From Methanoregula sp. (GTDB lineage: Archaea; Halobacteriota; Methanomicrobia; Methanomicrobiales; Methanospirillaceae): a DNA stretch of 7,065 nucleotides. The stretch spans positions 8,785 to 15,849 of the forward strand of contig PNBP01000049.1 of assembly GCA_003136075.1 (NCBI GenBank), in the 5' to 3' direction. A program made the translations under genes and the position numbers. Position 1 is the stretch's first letter. Each line of letters starts with the position of its first letter. This document shows, piece by piece, positions 6,283 through 7,065 of this stretch. The notes below the pieces were generated by a model. The model saw nothing but the letters and a program-made list of their open reading frames with translations, did not search any database and was not told the origin of the DNA.

Positions 6283-6725
6283 ACTATCGCCTTCACTTTT
6301 CCAAACAGTTCTTCTGCCATCTTTGTCGGGTCAGCAGTCTTCTCAAGCCGGATGCCGAGCTCGGTCGCATAATCCCAGAGCAACTCAATACATTCAGTGT
6401 ACCGCTGGCATGCGCCGCAGTCGCCGTCATGCTCGTACCAGACCTGCATCCCGTGCTTTTCGGAGACGAAGATAATCGCTGCGGTCTGGAAAGGGATCGA
6501 CCGGCCGATAAGAATTCCCCGTTCAGTGTTGATCTTATCGATTGCAATTTGGTTTGCCTGCGCCATATCCCAAAGCGCCGATTCGATCTTCCCGTCCATA
6601 ATAAGGAGGGCCTTGGACACTGCCTGCCGTGAAATGCCCAGCAGGTTGGCGATGGTAATATTGGGAGTACCGCTGCGCCGCATCTTCCAGAACGCGAATT
6701 GTTTTTCATCCATGGGCAGAAGCAT
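6279..6725 (-). CDS. HTH transcriptional regulator with three-cysteine cluster
   Basis: Likely DNA-binding regulator and first gene of the operon, 148 residues. Residues 17-40 form a helix-turn-helix, TPNITIANLLGISRQAVSKA, of the kind seen in sigma-like and MarR-like readers (recognition helix ISRQAVSKAL). The middle has a predicted helix, KIESALWDMAQANQIAIDKI, then a strand-rich part, GILIGRSIPFQTAAIIFVSE. The segment WYEHDGDCGACQRYTECIELL holds His99, Cys103, Cys106 and Cys112 (C-x2-C-x5-C), a possible metal, Fe-S or redox site. ATG at 6725 coincides with the transcription start predicted from the TATA box, implying a leaderless message. ATG at 6713 (MDEKQ) is the alternative and neither has a Shine-Dalgarno. 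Its stop overlaps the next ATG. Position and adjacent palindromes suggest autoregulation, possibly responding to metal or oxidation, which is inference. Confidence 0.85.
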   Translation of the reverse strand: MLLPMDEKQFAFWKMRRSGTPNITIANLLGISRQAVSKALLIMDGKIESALWDMAQANQIAIDKINTERGILIGRSIPFQTAAIIFVSEKHGMQVWYEHDGDCGACQRYTECIELLWDYATELGIRLEKTADPTKMAEELFGKVKAIV

Positions 6726-6727
6726 AT

Positions 6728-6747
6728 GTCAACTTATGTAGGTTGAC
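6728..6747. promoter_or_regulatory. Palindromic operator candidate between TATA box and start
   Basis: GTCAAC (6728-6733) and GTTGAC (6742-6747) are perfect inverted arms separated by 8 bases, and four of the eight spacer bases also pair symmetrically. The site abuts the downstream edge of the minus-strand TATA box and ends at the predicted transcription start. A dimeric protein bound here would block polymerase or TFB. The first operon gene, an HTH protein, is the obvious candidate repressor. Confidence 0.6.
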
Positions 6748-6756
6748 TATATAAAA
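6748..6756 (-). promoter_or_regulatory. TATA box and BRE of the minus-strand operon
   Basis: The minus strand reads TTTTATATA, matching the archaeal TTTATATA consensus, and is preceded by a purine-rich GAAA (6760-6757) suitable for a TFB recognition element. Initiation 24-27 bases downstream of the box centre would fall near 6725-6728, at the first ATG of the regulator. This is the only strong promoter seen for the eight-gene cluster. Confidence 0.7.
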
Positions 6757-6757
6757 T

Positions 6758-6790
6758 TTCAGGTTTTCTCGACATCACAAAAAACCTGAA
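6758..6790. promoter_or_regulatory. 10-bp perfect inverted repeat just upstream of the TATA box
   Basis: TTCAGGTTTT (6758-6767) and AAAACCTGAA (6781-6790) are perfect inverted arms around a 13-base spacer. The proximal arm touches the presumed TFB recognition element of the minus-strand promoter. Arm centres are 23 bases apart, about two helical turns, so both could be read from one face of the DNA. It is a candidate activator or second regulator site, and no gene ends here that would need it as a terminator. Confidence 0.55.
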
Positions 6791-6980
6791 TGCATTTCAT
6801 ATATCCCGTTTCCCTCATCGAGATAGGCCGGACCATTGTATAAACTCCAATTAGTGGTGTTATCAGGAACCGGATGAACCGGGCATGGTCCCATTCCCTA
6901 ACCACATCAAGCGGGGAGCGTTTCTGTAGCCGGGTTTAGGAATAATTTTTATCAATAAGCATAACAGAGACAAAACAGCG
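6791..6980. other. Non-coding spacer between divergent transcription units
   Basis: No credible gene is seen here. It contains a short tandem repeat of GAACCGG (6867-6873 and 6876-6882, 9 bases apart). It also contains a distant inverted pair, GGACCAT (6830-6836) and ATGGTCC (6885-6891). Both are short and could be chance. The right end holds the likely promoter of the plus-strand gene. Confidence 0.5.
6944..6953 (+). promoter_or_regulatory. Probable TATA box for the plus-strand gene at 6981
   Basis: AATTTTTATC, in an A/T-rich stretch, lies about 30 bases before the ATG at 6981. Initiation about 25 bases downstream would leave a leader of roughly 8 bases. No Shine-Dalgarno is visible before the ATG, consistent with a very short leader. 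Confidence 0.45.
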
Positions 6981-7065
6981 ATGATCATGGATGATTTCCT
7001 TAAAGAAAGAATGATAAAATATGATACATGGTTGGATCGCGGGCAGATTTCATTTTCTTCAAAAA
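6981..7065 (+). CDS. N-terminus of a protein cut by the window end
   Basis: The reading frame is open from ATG at 6981 to the end of the window and encodes MIMDDFLKERMIKYDTWLDR followed by GQISFSSK. ATG at 6987 is an equally good start. The opening pattern of a charged helix, then 'Y-D-x-W-L-D-x-G-Q-I-S-x-S-S-K', reminds me of methanogen proteins that carry 4Fe-4S ferredoxin-type domains further on. No cysteines are reached here, so that is only a recollection-based guess. A TATA-like element upstream and divergent orientation from the operon support a real, separately transcribed gene. Confidence 0.6.
   Translation, partial: MIMDDFLKERMIKYDTWLDRGQISFSSK

Noticed and set aside
6267..6632. 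Plus-strand open frame of 121 codons opposite the regulator
   Set aside because: The minus-strand frame has a clear HTH, coupled overlaps and a promoter. The plus-strand frame has none of these.
1..7065. CRISPR arrays, tRNA or rRNA genes, defence nucleases
   Set aside because: No regularly spaced repeats, no cloverleaf or rRNA-like segments and no nuclease motifs were seen on either strand.

Overview
The window looks like a chromosomal piece of a methanogenic archaeon, most likely Methanomicrobia (Methanoregula-like or Methanosarcina-like). It encodes an archaeal TATA-binding protein. A TATA box of the archaeal TTTATATA type stands ahead of the main operon. Several genes carry an N-terminal '(L/I)GWCP' element that I associate, from memory only, with uncharacterised methanogen membrane proteins of the DUF1673 kind. 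The genus is an inference.

Layout: (1) Positions 40-591 (+) hold a complete TATA-binding protein gene with an unusually divergent first repeat. (2) Positions 588-975 (-) hold the decayed 3' end of an IS4/IS5-superfamily transposase. It keeps the Y(2)R(3)E(6)K signature but is truncated and frameshifted. (3) From about 6725 down to 1001, eight genes lie head to tail on the minus strand and form one probable operon, with one possible internal promoter. In transcription order they are: an HTH regulator with a three-cysteine cluster; a largely soluble GWCP-tagged protein; a GWCP-tagged DUF1673-like membrane protein; a GWCP-tagged six-helix membrane protein; a GWCP-tagged four- to five-helix membrane protein; an ABC ATPase; and two small ABC-2-type permeases. 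Most junctions overlap or abut, including two ATGA overlaps and one TAG-ATG abutment. (4) Positions 6726-6980 form a divergent regulatory region with a clear TATA box bracketed by two perfect inverted repeats. (5) From 6981 (+) a further gene begins and runs off the end of the window.

How the parts may fit: the first gene is probably an autoregulator of the operon. The last three genes make a complete ABC-2 exporter, with one ATPase and two half-size permeases. The four middle genes share a short N-terminal helix plus GWCP tag, fused to otherwise different proteins, three of them integral membrane proteins. The simplest reading is a regulated membrane module in which the tag docks several proteins onto a common partner or onto the membrane. 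Its substrate and purpose cannot be read from the sequence. The tag shared by four consecutive genes and the double-operator promoter are the most noteworthy features.
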